Shown here: positions 40,970 to 50,239 of the stretch, piece after piece
Layout: each line of letters starts with the position of its first letter
How positions within the stretch are numbered: position 1 is the first letter of the stretch
DNA from: Prorocentrum cordatum
Lineage: Eukaryota > Sar > Dinophyceae > Prorocentrales > Prorocentraceae
Length of the DNA stretch: 64,000 nucleotides
Direction of reading: 5' to 3'
Assembly: GCA_963575745.1 (NCBI GenBank)
Contig: CAUYUJ010021040.1
Span: 1-64,000, forward strand
Position numbers and translations under genes: made by a program
The notes under the pieces: generated by a model
Seen by the model: the letters and a program-made list of their open reading frames with translations, nothing else
Databases searched by the model: none
Told to the model about the DNA's origin: nothing

Positions 40970-43909
40970 CTACTCCAGGAACCTCAAGAGCGCTATCATC
41001 TCGCCGTGGTTGATAGTCTGGGGCCCCCATGTGGCTCCCGAGGAAGCCCTTGACAAGGCCAGAGACGGAGCTGGGTTTCCTAAATCGAACTCCTCGAAGA
41101 CGACATAAGCCCAAGACACTCTCCTGAATCTGGCCTGATCCGAGTATTTACCCCCCGAGGCATCACCTGCACCGATGATCAGGCATGTGCCGTCGGGAAA
41201 GAAGCCGTGGCTGTGCACAAAAATGTCCGCCTCGTCGGGCGGTAGCGAAACTTGTGTCCACGAAGAAGGAGTGAGGCCTCGAAGCCACACTGAAGGCTGT
41301 GAATCCACCTGGGTGCGAGCACGGTGCACATATGCCTCGACGCTGGTGGTCGAGGGCAAGGCGTCGTTCGCGGAACATTCCCATATTCGGTGAAAGGTAG
41401 ACTCTGGTCGTCCACAATCACAGCGATCACAAACAACAGAAAAATCAGGCGGGTTGATGATGCTTTGAACTCTCTCTCTAGCCCACTGACCACCACAGCA
41501 CACGTTGACTAAAGCTCCTGCCCACTTAAGCTGGCCTTTATCTCTAGCTCGTCGTAGCTGCTGTCGTACATCAGTTAGGTCTACTCCGTTAGCAACATCT
41601 GCGCTCTCATAATGCTTTGCTGCTCGCTTCCAAAGAACCCGACGAACTGAATCGGCTAGGTCTTGACGGATATCATCTAGATCTAGTGGACCTGCTTCAA
41701 GGACCTCTGGAGTAGCCTGATAGACGTTCCCAAGATCAGAAACCCAATGCCAAGGTCCAATGGGGTCCCAGTTGATGTCCAAAAGGGTGCTCACTACAGC
41801 TCTGGTGGGGCCTATGATTCTGCGCCAACGATGCTTAGGAATCTCTCTAGCCTTAGCCACGTGCTGCGACCAGTCCCGTGCTGCAAACGCTCGTGCTTCA
41901 GCTCCTGACGCAAGAATGGCCATCCAGCTGTCGAGCATCTTAAAAACCTGCGAGATTGCTGGATCTTGATCTCCAAGCTCCAGCTGCAAAAGAGTGTCGA
42001 GGCACCGGCCACGGACCGACATCGTGAACGTGCCTCCTATAGCTCTGCGCCAAGCCTGCACTGCAGAAGGGCTCATACCATACACAGCTGCATCATACTG
42101 CACCTTTGCATAACATCCACGATGTATCACGCGACGTGCTGCTGCTCTGCCTGTTCTGCCAGCTCCAATAAGCTTCCGAGCTCGGCCTACTTGCTTCCAT
42201 GCTGCTTTGCGACGTGCTGCTGCTTTAGGTCGTGCTCGCATGTTCGTGCCTCTGTCGGTGCCTAGATCGACTGCTTTCTGTGCCACCGTGATCTTAATAT
42301 TGTGCTGTGCCAACTTGCGCGCAATGTCCTTTGCTAAGCCAGGGTCCCCCGCGATGATCTTGCTCTTGCTTGCGATGCTCAAGTGCGCCTTGTTGCAGAG
42401 CCTGCCCAAGAGAACCCCACCCTTGGTGAGCGCCTGGGAGAGGAACCTGACGGACCCGTACGCATACTGAGTGATATCATCTACCCAAGACGACGTATTG
42501 ACCGACGGTGAGTACTTGTTGTACACAGCTTCAAGGATACTGTAGAGATAAAATCTTCCAAAATCGACCCCTCTACGAGCTCCTGCAATGATGGACTTGT
42601 TGGCCTGGACTGGTGGCGAATAGCACCCTGCTTCCCGAAAAACTCTAACTATAAGATGAGCCAGCCCTTCCATCAGCAACAGCAAAGGCGGAAAATCCAG
42701 GGCCAAGCCCTGCTCGAACAGACGCTCGTACTCTAACGAGTCGTAGAAGCTGTCGATGTCCCACAGTAGGCTAGCCGAGACGGTGTGCTTGGGGCCCATG
42801 CTGACGGCTTCGTCAGTGAAGGCTCGTAAAAGTCCTACACGCAAGCAAGAAGAACCTCTGATCGCATTGTCCCACTTGCCAGCCATCTGCTCGACCCATT
42901 CAGAAGGAAAAATCTGTCTTGCTGAACTCCACAAGCGTATCAAATCTGGGATCAGACCAATTGAACGATCAGAGTCAGCGCCTTTCCTCAACAGAGCAAC
43001 AATGGCAGTCTGAATCTGCCAAGGCCAGCCTCCTCGCCGTTCGCATTCATTCAAAAACCCAGTCAAGTGTGCAATGCCAGCTGGAGGTAAATACTTGAGG
43101 GTACCGCCCAACTGCTCGATGCCTGCCGCCTTGCTGGAGTTGATCTGCTCGACGGTGATGGCGATCTGCTCAGGCTCCAGAGCTGGCCAAGGTTGCGCTG
43201 CTGCCTTAGCGTGAGCCCGTCGAAGGAGTTGAAAGAGCTTTTGCACTGACAAAATTTTGGATGCCCACTTGCGTTGCCACAGCTGACTCTTCTGGACCAA
43301 AATCTCCTTGAGGCTCGTGGAACTTCCTTTCAGGTCGCGGTACTCTGTCTCAACGCGCGTCTTGGGCTTCACGCACCGATGCAACTTCCCACAGCCTTGC
43401 GCAAAAGAATCTCGAATCCAAGATTGAAAAGCGCTGTAACTCTCCTTGGCCGCCTTGCGCTCCAGAGCTGCAGCGATCTTACCCGCTGATGCGCCCATCA
43501 TAATGAGAGCTGCTCTTGGTAGATTGTGAATGTTAAGAAGTGTACTGGCCCAGTCCTGCCGATCTCTACCTACTACCTGGCCGAAACCTGAAAGTGGCAG
43601 GTCTGCAGGAGCCTGTGCCAACCTATGCACCAAGAAGTCTGTTCTCGATGTTTTCCTGACTTGTTTTTTTTCGAAACTGGGCTGAGCAAAACGAGGGGAG
43701 GAGGGGAGGAGTCGCCACCTGCTGCAGTAGAGAACTCCTCGACGTGCTGCTCGGTCCCACTGGCAGAGACTCGAATAAGCTCCTGAATCCAACCAGAAAC
43801 CTGCAGCCACCACTTGATTGACATATCTGAATGCGCTCTGGTTGGCGCGGGCGTCGAAATCGGCAAAGTTTTGAATTCCCTCGCAGCTCCACGACCTTTG
43901 TAATGCCAA
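40970..43909 (-). CDS. LINE ORF2, reverse transcriptase and start of RNase H
   Basis: 979 codons. RT motifs, numbered in this block: LLWDIDSFYDSLEYERL (motif A, D384/D386), SIIAGARRGVDFGRF (motif B, about 439-453), SSWVDDITQYAYGS (motif C, D477/D478), then a thumb-like stretch and LGTDRGTN. A Cys/His cluster follows, C827-C830-C832-H840-C845. RNase H starts with IIGAGDASGGKYSD (D916) and INHGEMIALL (E970), and is cut by TAG 40970. The first ~75 residues are out of frame with the true protein, which arrives from the 44808 frame across the A8 run. Role: copies the element RNA and removes it from the hybrid. Confidence 0.9.
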   Translation of the reverse strand: MALQRSWSCEGIQNFADFDARANQSAFRYVNQVVAAGFWLDSGAYSSLCQWDRAARRGVLYCSRWRLLPSSPRFAQPSFEKKQVRKTSRTDFLVHRLAQAPADLPLSGFGQVVGRDRQDWASTLLNIHNLPRAALIMMGASAGKIAAALERKAAKESYSAFQSWIRDSFAQGCGKLHRCVKPKTRVETEYRDLKGSSTSLKEILVQKSQLWQRKWASKILSVQKLFQLLRRAHAKAAAQPWPALEPEQIAITVEQINSSKAAGIEQLGGTLKYLPPAGIAHLTGFLNECERRGGWPWQIQTAIVALLRKGADSDRSIGLIPDLIRLWSSARQIFPSEWVEQMAGKWDNAIRGSSCLRVGLLRAFTDEAVSMGPKHTVSASLLWDIDSFYDSLEYERLFEQGLALDFPPLLLLMEGLAHLIVRVFREAGCYSPPVQANKSIIAGARRGVDFGRFYLYSILEAVYNKYSPSVNTSSWVDDITQYAYGSVRFLSQALTKGGVLLGRLCNKAHLSIASKSKIIAGDPGLAKDIARKLAQHNIKITVAQKAVDLGTDRGTNMRARPKAAARRKAAWKQVGRARKLIGAGRTGRAAARRVIHRGCYAKVQYDAAVYGMSPSAVQAWRRAIGGTFTMSVRGRCLDTLLQLELGDQDPAISQVFKMLDSWMAILASGAEARAFAARDWSQHVAKAREIPKHRWRRIIGPTRAVVSTLLDINWDPIGPWHWVSDLGNVYQATPEVLEAGPLDLDDIRQDLADSVRRVLWKRAAKHYESADVANGVDLTDVRQQLRRARDKGQLKWAGALVNVCCGGQWARERVQSIINPPDFSVVCDRCDCGRPESTFHRIWECSANDALPSTTSVEAYVHRARTQVDSQPSVWLRGLTPSSWTQVSLPPDEADIFVHSHGFFPDGTCLIIGAGDASGGKYSDQARFRRVSWAYVVFEEFDLGNPAPSLALSRASSGATWGPQTINHGEMIALLRFLE

Positions 43910-44600
43910 GCTCGATCTTGTGGTACCTCAAGTACACGACATAGAAAATTCTCAAAAACTGACGTAAATCTTCCGTAGTCGGATCCTAGCTCGATGGCAG
44001 TCTGGGAATCGTACTTATACGAGAGACTGTCTTGTATCCAATCTGGCGGCAGGGTCCACTCACGGTGCTGGAGAGTGTTGTTGTCAATGGTGGTCCAAAG
44101 CTTATCCAGATCTTCAACCGCCCATTCTAAGTACTTGGCTGGGTGGCAGTCCTGCGCTTCAGGCTTGACCTCGGAAGCCTTATGGTCATAAATGTGCGAC
44201 TGCCACATCTGCTGAAGCGCCTCGGAGTCGAAGTCGAAAAAACCTCGATGCAAAAACTTGCGCGCCTCCTCTGGGCATTTCGTGCATGTGCTGGCCTGCT
44301 GAGGTTGCGCCAAGAACTCCTCGTCTTCAGGCTCGGGTTCAGGAGGTTCTTGATCAAGATCCTCCGGGTGGTCCAGAACTCGCTGCTGCCGTCGCTGCTC
44401 CAGCTCCAGCTTCTTCCTCGACCGTTTGCTGTTGGGGTCAGCCTTTAGCTTGGTGGGCAGCGGCGGCAAGAACATCTTCGGTAAGTCCAAGATTCGACGC
44501 GCAGACTGTTGTGCCGAAACATTCAACTCCAAGATCATGCCGTAGTGGTCACCACCCTCAGCATCCAACTGAATCGCATCATGAAAAAGTGTAGAAAAAA
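43672..44600 (-). CDS. LINE ORF2, end of endonuclease and linker before RT
   Basis: In a third frame, between the two homopolymer shifts: FHDAIQLDAEGGDHYGMILE contains the GDH that closes an AP-endonuclease active site. It is followed by KLKADPNSKRSRKKLELEQR, an acidic Pro/Glu stretch, CTKCPEEARKF and WLQVSGWIQELIRVSASGTE. At T8 on the plus strand (43664-43671) the frame passes to the RT block. The linker is long (about 270 aa) and not recognisable as a domain. Confidence 0.75.
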
Positions 44601-45250
44601 TCCTGAGAGGCCACAGCATAGTCGATAATTCGCTGCCCCTTGCCCCTCGTGGACGTGTGGGTGATGCCAGGAGGGTGGTAAAAATGTCCATTCCACTTAC
44701 GAATCCAAGTAGCCATCTCCAGGGGAGTAGCGTTGAAATCCCCCATGATGATCCAAGGCCCAGCATGATTGTCCAACAGCGCCGATATGGTGAGAAGCTT
44801 TGCGACATTGATGGGTGCCTCCAGCCCCACTGAGACAGTCAAATACGCGCCGATCACCAGCAGCGGGGCTCTGGCGATCTTCCACTCGACCGCCACCACA
44901 TCTTTGAAGGACAAGGGCCCCGATAGCTTCTGTTTGCTGCTGACGTCAACTAAGCCGATCGCGTTGTCAGGGTCGTCCGACAAGTGGCGATAAGAAGACC
45001 AACAGAGATGCTGACGGATACCCAGAACAATGCCACCTGCCTTCTACACGTAGGTCGTGGGGTAAGCTGGAGAAACAATACCTTGCCATTTGTGCTGCTT
45101 CAGCGTGCTCAAAATATCCTGAGTGTCGCATGCTAGCACGTGCGTCTCGGGCATGATGATGGTATCAACATCACTCTCTGCGAAAAGCTTGGTGGCCTTG
45201 TGCCCCCACATGGAAAGATTATGCAGTGGCAATCGCCGAACCTCTGGTGC
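44579..45250 (-). CDS. LINE ORF2, AP-like endonuclease
   Basis: Starts about NLSMWGHKATKLFAESDVDT, with IIMPETH (metal-binding Glu), then TAG 45044-45046, then KAGGIVLGIRQHLCWSS in the same frame. Downstream are WIIMGDFNATPLEM (D and N of the active site, near 44740) and RIIDYAVAS (D near 44624). The final GDH lies in the next frame after the A6 run (44595-44600). The motif order E, GDFN, DY, GDH is that of exonuclease-endonuclease-phosphatase enzymes used by LINEs to nick target DNA. Stop and frameshift make this copy inactive as written. Confidence 0.85.
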
Positions 45251-45293
45251 CGCATTTTGAGATTGTCTCGGCTTCGGGCACAGACGGATCGTG

Positions 45294-46556
45294 CTACCCG
45301 CATTTTTGTGGAGCCACAGCAGCGTCAGCGAAGGTCTCCGACGAGGGCGGGTTGCCCCTGGCGGCTGCCAGAAGCCGCTGCACTGACTCCTGGGACGCCT
45401 TCGCCTTCGGGGGAGACTCATCTGCCGCTGCCTCCTGGGGCTGCGAGGGGGGCGCTGCTGCAGCAGCGGCGGCAGGGGCTGCTGCCGAGGCCGCGGCGCG
45501 CTGCCCTGCAGAAGGCGCTGCCTGGCCGTCGCCTGCGGCAGGGGCAGCAGGCTGGTGTCCACCTGCAGGCTGCTCCTCACCACGATCTTTACCTTCAGCA
45601 GCTGCCTCGCCTTGAGCTCCCACGCGTCGACGCTTGGAGGCCATGCGAGCCTTGAACTCCTTGAACTGCTGTCTGCGAGCGCCCAGCTGAGCAGCCGCTG
45701 GGCCAATCGCAGCACTGATCGCCTGCTTGATCTCCTGTGCCAAAGAGATCTTGTGCTTCTGCCATGCCTCGATGTCCTCCTTGGCCAGGTCAAGATCGGC
45801 GAAGTCGAAAGCCTCGCCGTCCTCGAACTCGAACAATTGCCCGAGCTCGTCGCCCTCGTCGAGAAAGCTGGACAAGTTGAGCTTGGGCTTGGGGACGGCG
45901 GCAGCGGCAGCAGGTGCAGCACCTTCTCGACACTTGAGGCGCTGGAGGTCCTGCTCCAATTGCTGCTCATGGGCCAGCCTGGCATCCGCGGCATCTTGCG
46001 CAGCCTGCTGCACAGCATCCTGAGCCCGTGCCAGCCAGTCGGTGCACTCCTGCTCGTGAGCGGTCGCCTTCGCAAGGGACTCATCAGCCTTGCGCGCAGC
46101 CACTGCCAGCCGCTGTGCCTCTCGCTCGCGCTCAAGGCTGGGCTTGACAGGGGCGGCGGCAGCTGGCGGCGGAGCGACCTCGAACTCCTTCTTGAGCGCT
46201 GCCAGGCGCTCGCCATGCTGTGGGGCGCGGCGCAGCAGGGCCTCGAACAGCTGGTCGGTCGAAGGAGCGAAAGGGTTGGCACTGCCGTCGCCGAGGGTGG
46301 CCGCCGCTGGTGGAGCCCACTGCCCAAGGGGCGGCCGTACGAAGGGGCTTGGTGGGTGTCCTGGCTGCACTGGACCAGGTAGCGCGGGCGGTCCTCGGCT
46401 CCACGACCCTGCATCACGTGGTGGAGGCTGGCCACCGACAGGACGTAGAAGGCCTCCGCACTGCCAGCATGCCGTGTGCCGCTTCCAATTCCACTTGTAG
46501 CGACAGCCGTCATGAGGACAAAACACAAAGCCACGTGCCGCCGCAGGCTTCCCCAT
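45294..46556 (-). CDS. LINE ORF1: N-terminal zinc finger, coiled-coil and Ala-rich protein
   Basis: 420 aa from ATG 46554-46556, the first ATG after the spliced leader. Residues 13-33, CPHDGCRYKWNWKRHTACWQC, form a C4 zinc-ribbon-like motif. A Pro-rich stretch follows, then a long helix (residues about 130-210, KPSLEREREAQRLAVAARKA ... RLAHEQQLEQDLQRLK), an acidic patch (SFLDEGDELGQLFEFEDGEA), and a basic then Ala/Pro-rich tail. It ends TAG 45294-45296, and ORF2 reads in another frame across the junction. By position it should be the RNA-binding ORF1 protein, but no RRM or CCHC knuckle is seen. Intact. Confidence 0.75.
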   Translation of the reverse strand: MGKPAAARGFVFCPHDGCRYKWNWKRHTACWQCGGLLRPVGGQPPPRDAGSWSRGPPALPGPVQPGHPPSPFVRPPLGQWAPPAAATLGDGSANPFAPSTDQLFEALLRRAPQHGERLAALKKEFEVAPPPAAAAPVKPSLEREREAQRLAVAARKADESLAKATAHEQECTDWLARAQDAVQQAAQDAADARLAHEQQLEQDLQRLKCREGAAPAAAAAVPKPKLNLSSFLDEGDELGQLFEFEDGEAFDFADLDLAKEDIEAWQKHKISLAQEIKQAISAAIGPAAAQLGARRQQFKEFKARMASKRRRVGAQGEAAAEGKDRGEEQPAGGHQPAAPAAGDGQAAPSAGQRAAASAAAPAAAAAAAPPSQPQEAAADESPPKAKASQESVQRLLAAARGNPPSSETFADAAVAPQKCG

Positions 46557-46695
46557 GGCGTCAGGCGGGACGGGATGGAGGCTAGCGAACCCCTCAGCCG
46601 CTTCGACCGAGGGACCTCCGTAAACTCAGTGATCTGCCGCGGACTAGCGGTATCCGTTTTAGCCAATGCGGGCACAGCCCGCCAAAGCATCAGTC

Positions 46696-46717
46696 TTGAG
46701 CCAAAATGGCTACGGAG
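46696..46717 (-). other. Perfect dinoflagellate spliced-leader sequence at the LINE 5' end
   Basis: On the minus strand, T followed by CCGTAGCCATTTTGGCTCAA and G: 22 of 22 bases of the conserved leader (D = T). It is directly preceded by TCC repeats and followed by ACTGATGCTTTGG, with no GT donor, so it is not a spliced-leader RNA gene. It is the mark of a trans-spliced transcript copied into DNA. Confidence 0.95.
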
Positions 46718-47075
46718 GAGGAGGAGGAGGAAGGAGGAAGGAGGAAGGAGGAAGGAGGAAGGAGGAAGGAGGGAGGAGGAGGAGGATGAGGAGGAGGAGG
46801 AGGAGGAGGAGGAGGAGGACGGAAGAGGAGGAGGAGGAGGAGGAGGAGGAGGAGGAGGAGAGGAGAGGGAGGGAGGAGGAGAAGGAGGAGGGAGGGGAGG
46901 AGGAGGAGGAGGAGGAGGAGGAGGAGGAGGAGGAGGGAGGAGGAGGAGGAGGAGGAGGAGGAGGAGGAGGAGGAGGAGGAGGAGGAGGAGGAGGAGGAGG
47001 AGGAGCGAGGAGGAGGAGGAGGAGGAGGAGGAGGAGGGAGAAGGGAGGAGGGAGGAGGGAGGAGGCGGGGGCAGA
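46718..47075. repeat. GGA microsatellite, about 360 bp, at the LINE 5' boundary
   Basis: GGA with AAGGAGG and GGGAGGA variants, extending from the spliced leader. Long Gly/Arg/Glu- and Ser/Leu/Pro-rich ORFs are artefacts. Confidence 0.95.
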
Positions 47076-47424
47076 ATCCGCCAGAGTACGCCGAGCCCTG
47101 TTCCCATAACGAGGGCGGCCGCCTCTCTCGCTGCCTTGCTGCGCCGCCGCTCCTGGGTCTCCCGCGGGCCCGGAGGGGGCCTCGGCCTGCCTGGTCTCCT
47201 GGCAGCGGCGCGCGGCGGTGGCGACGCGGTGCTGCGCCCCCTCGGAGGTCCAGCGGCGGCCTCGTTGGCGCAGGCCCGTGGGACCCCACCTCCACCTTGT
47301 GAACGTTTTCTGGCTCGGCGTTCCGGCAGTGGGCGGAAGGGCAGGACGGGGGGGGAGGGGAGCTAGACGGAACGACAGAGAGGGCAGCCCACTCAGAGAC
47401 CCACCCATCTCGGTTCCCCACTCA

Positions 47425-47745
47425 GCGCTTGCACTGGAGGGGTCCCAGCGGAGATTCCTCAGTCAGTGCTTGCACTGAAGGGGTCTTAGCGGAAATTGAA
47501 AGATTGGGCGATAATTTCCCGCCGATGTTGGTGGCCAGCTGGGTTCCCGGGTTCCCCGTTCTGGGTTTCCGGGTTCCTGGTTCCGGGTTCCCAGGTTCCT
47601 GATTGGGTTTTTTCTCTGGCGTAATTGGACGACTTGGCAACATAAGTTCCTGCCGATTTTGGTAGCCGGCTGCCGGGTGGGTTTCCGGGTTCCCGGGTTC
47701 CTGGTTATTGGCTTACCGGGTTCCCAGGTTCCTAGTCGATCTCCT
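47425..47745. repeat. Two 40-bp repeats and a GGGTTCC(C/T) minisatellite
   Basis: GCGCTTGCACTGGAGGGGTC recurs 42 bp on as GTGCTTGCACTGAAGGGGTC. Then 47535-47735 is built of GGGTTCCCGGGTTCCTGG-like words, interrupted by a TTTTTTCTCTGGCGTAATTGG segment that recurs in altered form at 47790. Confidence 0.8.
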
Positions 47746-47842
47746 TATCGATCTCTTCATCGATCCTATTTCAAACCATCCTCTGATTGGGGCTTTTCTC
47801 TGGTGTAATGTTAGTGCCATCGTACCCCCGAACAGACGGGGA

Positions 47843-49050
47843 TCATAAGCCAAGAAGCCGCGGCGAAAGGGCAATCAGACAACCACCCGCAGCGGCGGTA
47901 GAGGCACAGCGCGGAGCAGCAGCACGAGAGGGACACGCAGGGAGAGGACGCACAGCAACAGCACCAGCGACGACAGCAGAGACAGCAGGGGGGCACACGA
48001 GGGAACACGGGACGGCAACCACAAAAAAACGCAGAGCCAACACAAACACAGCGGAACGCTCGAACTTGTCAGGATGTCGCGGGCACCAGGGCAGCTGCGC
48101 CAGGTTTCGAGCAAACGGGCGGTCCTTCACCTGCGATCACACTCGAACCGCCTGGGATACCGGCATTAGCCAAGTGGGTCCAGGTGGGTTACGGACGAAC
48201 TGCGTAGCCACACGGGTCTGTGGGCGGCGCTGCATTGACAAACGCAAGCGGCCCTCGAAGACTTGCTGGGGATTCGCATCAGCCTGAGCCTGGAGACAGA
48301 AGTGCGAATGAGCCTGCACAAAGCATTTGGCCAGCGTGCGCAAAACCACATCACCTGTAGTCTCAGGAGGGCGTCCGTCGACACAAGAGAGGGCGGGAAA
48401 CGGGGCAGCGGCGCCAAGCGGGAAGAGCGGACGAACCCAGGAGGAAAAAAAACCCTACCATGGGGCAGTGCAAGTAGTGCGACTGATCAACACGACCGTC
48501 CCTGTATGCGAGCAGACATCGTCTCACATGGGCATGAAAACGAACGGTCGTCTAAACTTTCCTACAGAGCCCGGAGGACGGCAGCCACCAAAATCATCGA
48601 AACACAACTGCTGACTGTTTGTCATCCGCAGCTTAAAAACAGGAGACCAAACATCAGGCGGCAGAGGGAGATGCAACCACCGCAGAACAAGACGAGGGAC
48701 TTTATCAGACATGACACCGGAGCGAGCATCATTCCGAATAGCTTTAGTAATCTGTGCCCGAGTCACAGTGCGGAGATCCTGAGGACATATCGCACGAACA
48801 CGAAAGGCAAGGGCAGCCTAGACCTCACCCATTTTGCTTAGGAAGGAGCATACATACCACCCACGCTGCAATCGATAAGGAATAATATCCCACGACTGTT
48901 CAGACAAAGCCGACAAGCTGTTGTGGAACTCCCGCCATGTACTCGAGTGATTGGCCGCTCGAAACACCAAAGCCTGGGTGACACGCTCGATGGACAGACA
49001 CTGAACGTTGCACCCTGAGTCGATATGGTCTCGCATCACGGGACCACTGG
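47843..49050 (-). pseudogene. Unrecognised pseudogene with four in-frame stops and no frameshift
   Basis: One minus-strand frame stays protein-like for about 400 codons: VIERVTQALVFRAANHSSTW-type text, then WREFHNSLSALSEQSWDIIP, VTRAQITKAIRNDARSGVMS, RLVLRWLHLPLPPDVWSPVF, VLRTLAKCFVQAHSHFCLQA, DRPFARNLAQLPWCPRHPDK. It is interrupted by TAG 48818-48820, TGA 48524-48526, TAG 48455-48457 and TGA 48137-48139. The frame is never shifted, so it is either a young pseudogene or a gene with recoded stops; the two TGAs argue for decay. The 5' side ends in a GAT microsatellite. No family is recognised, though retroelement origin is possible. (First phrase reads from about 48975.). Confidence 0.5.
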
Positions 49051-49349
49051 GGTGGACGATCATAATAGCGACAACAGTCATCATGGTGCTGATGATGATG
49101 GTGTTGATCATTATGGTGGTTATGCTGATGCTGGTGATGATGATGCTGATGCTGATGCTGATGATGAGGATGAGGATGATGAGATGATGATAATGATAAT
49201 GATTGCGATTATGATGCTGGTGCTGATGCTGATGATGATACTGCTGATGATGGCGATGATTGATGGTAATGAAGATGAGGATTATGATGATGCAGATGAT
49301 GATGATGATGGTGATGATGATGACGATGATGATGCTGATGATGATGATT

Positions 49350-49385
<36 letters not shown>

Positions 49386-49485
49386 CTAATGACGATGATG
49401 GGGAGGAGGAGGAGGAGGAGGAGGAGGAGGAGGAAGAGGAGGAGGAGGAGGAGGAGGAGGAGGAGGAATAGGAGGAGGAGACCGG
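49050..49485. repeat. GAT triplet microsatellite followed by a GGA tract
   Basis: GATGAT with TTA, GCT and AAT variants to about 49397, then GGA to 49485. Asp-, Met- and Ser-rich ORFs are artefacts. Confidence 0.95.
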
Positions 49486-49574
49486 AAGGGATAAAGGGTG
49501 CGGGGAAATGCGGACTTCGATCATCGGGATCTGGGGAGGCGGGGAACGCGGGGAGGGATGCGGGGATGGGGAGA

Positions 49575-49716
49575 GGTCCTCCTGACCCGCGTCAAGGCGA
49601 AGCTTCTCCTCGAGGCGCTCCTCTGTCTCAGCCTGCAGCCTCTCGGCGTCATCCTTCTGAGAACTCATCTGGGTGAGCGCCTGTCTCATCTTCTCCACCT
49701 GCTGGCGCAGGTCGGG
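49575..49716 (-). CDS. Coiled-coil exon
   Basis: Minus strand, after acceptor candidate CACAG: GVPDLRQQVEKMRQALTQMS then SQKDDAERLQAETEERLEEK, LRLDAG, followed by GGTCAGG, a GT donor candidate. Strong heptad pattern. Similar in style to the 61.8-63.1 kb gene. Other exons of this gene were not found. Confidence 0.5.
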
Positions 49717-50239
49717 CACTCCCTGTGCCCTCCCCCATCATTGCTCCTCGCTGATGAGCACACACCCTCCCCCAAACTCGGCTGGCCGCCTACCCGGGAC
49801 CATGCTCATTGCTAAGCACATGTGGCGCACATGCCAGATAGCATGCCCCCTGCTGGCACTGGCAAATGATGCAAGATGCACGTGGCCCTTATCCTGTTCA
49901 ATTCTAGATCACGCGCACCTGACGATATGTAAGACCCCACACTTCCTGCCACACCTGACGCACCTGCCGTGCGTGAGGCACCTGGCGAACCTGGCACCTA
50001 CGCTTGATATCCACAACTTTTAGCGCCATCGGCACAACTGGTGCACCTGGCAGGCCAGCGGCTGCCAATTGAAGGCGATCGCTTCCAATGAACAGTCGCG
50101 GGGAAATTGGTTTTGGCCTCCCCTCCCGCTGCCTCCGACATCCTCCCCTCCTGTAACCCCCCGTACTGACATCCTGCCAGCCTGCTGTGCATCCTGTTCC
50201 TTGGCCTGCAAAGGCGGGGGCTTACATGTGCTCCCTTCT

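Larger units (their letters stand above)
40030..46717 (-). mobile_element. Near-complete LINE (non-LTR) retrotransposon with a spliced leader at its 5' end
   Basis: About 6.7 kb, minus strand. In order: spliced leader (46717-46696), ~140-nt 5' UTR, ORF1 with a zinc finger (46556-45294), AP endonuclease (about 45240-44500), linker, reverse transcriptase with WVDD (about 43100-42300), CCHC-like zinc finger, RNase H, C-terminal CxxC segment, TAG at 40106-40108 and a 70-nt 3' UTR ending in a TCC tract. ORF2 is broken by two in-frame TAGs (45044, 40970) and two homopolymer-associated frameshifts (44595-44600, 43664-43671). No poly-A tail is seen. The only DNA flanking either end is TCC/GGA microsatellite. 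This element copies its RNA into DNA at a nick made by its own endonuclease. Confidence 0.9.

Noticed and set aside
46655-46675. A second, older leader-like sequence just inside the LINE 5' UTR (minus strand GCCCGCATTGGCTAAAA)
   Set aside because: Needs a two-base gap and several mismatches; suggestive of repeated cycles but not strong enough to claim.
46718-47107. Long Arg/Gly/Glu ORFs on the plus strand and a 687-aa minus ORF starting in the GGA tract
   Set aside because: The microsatellite portion is not coding. Only the part of the minus frame at the endonuclease is real.
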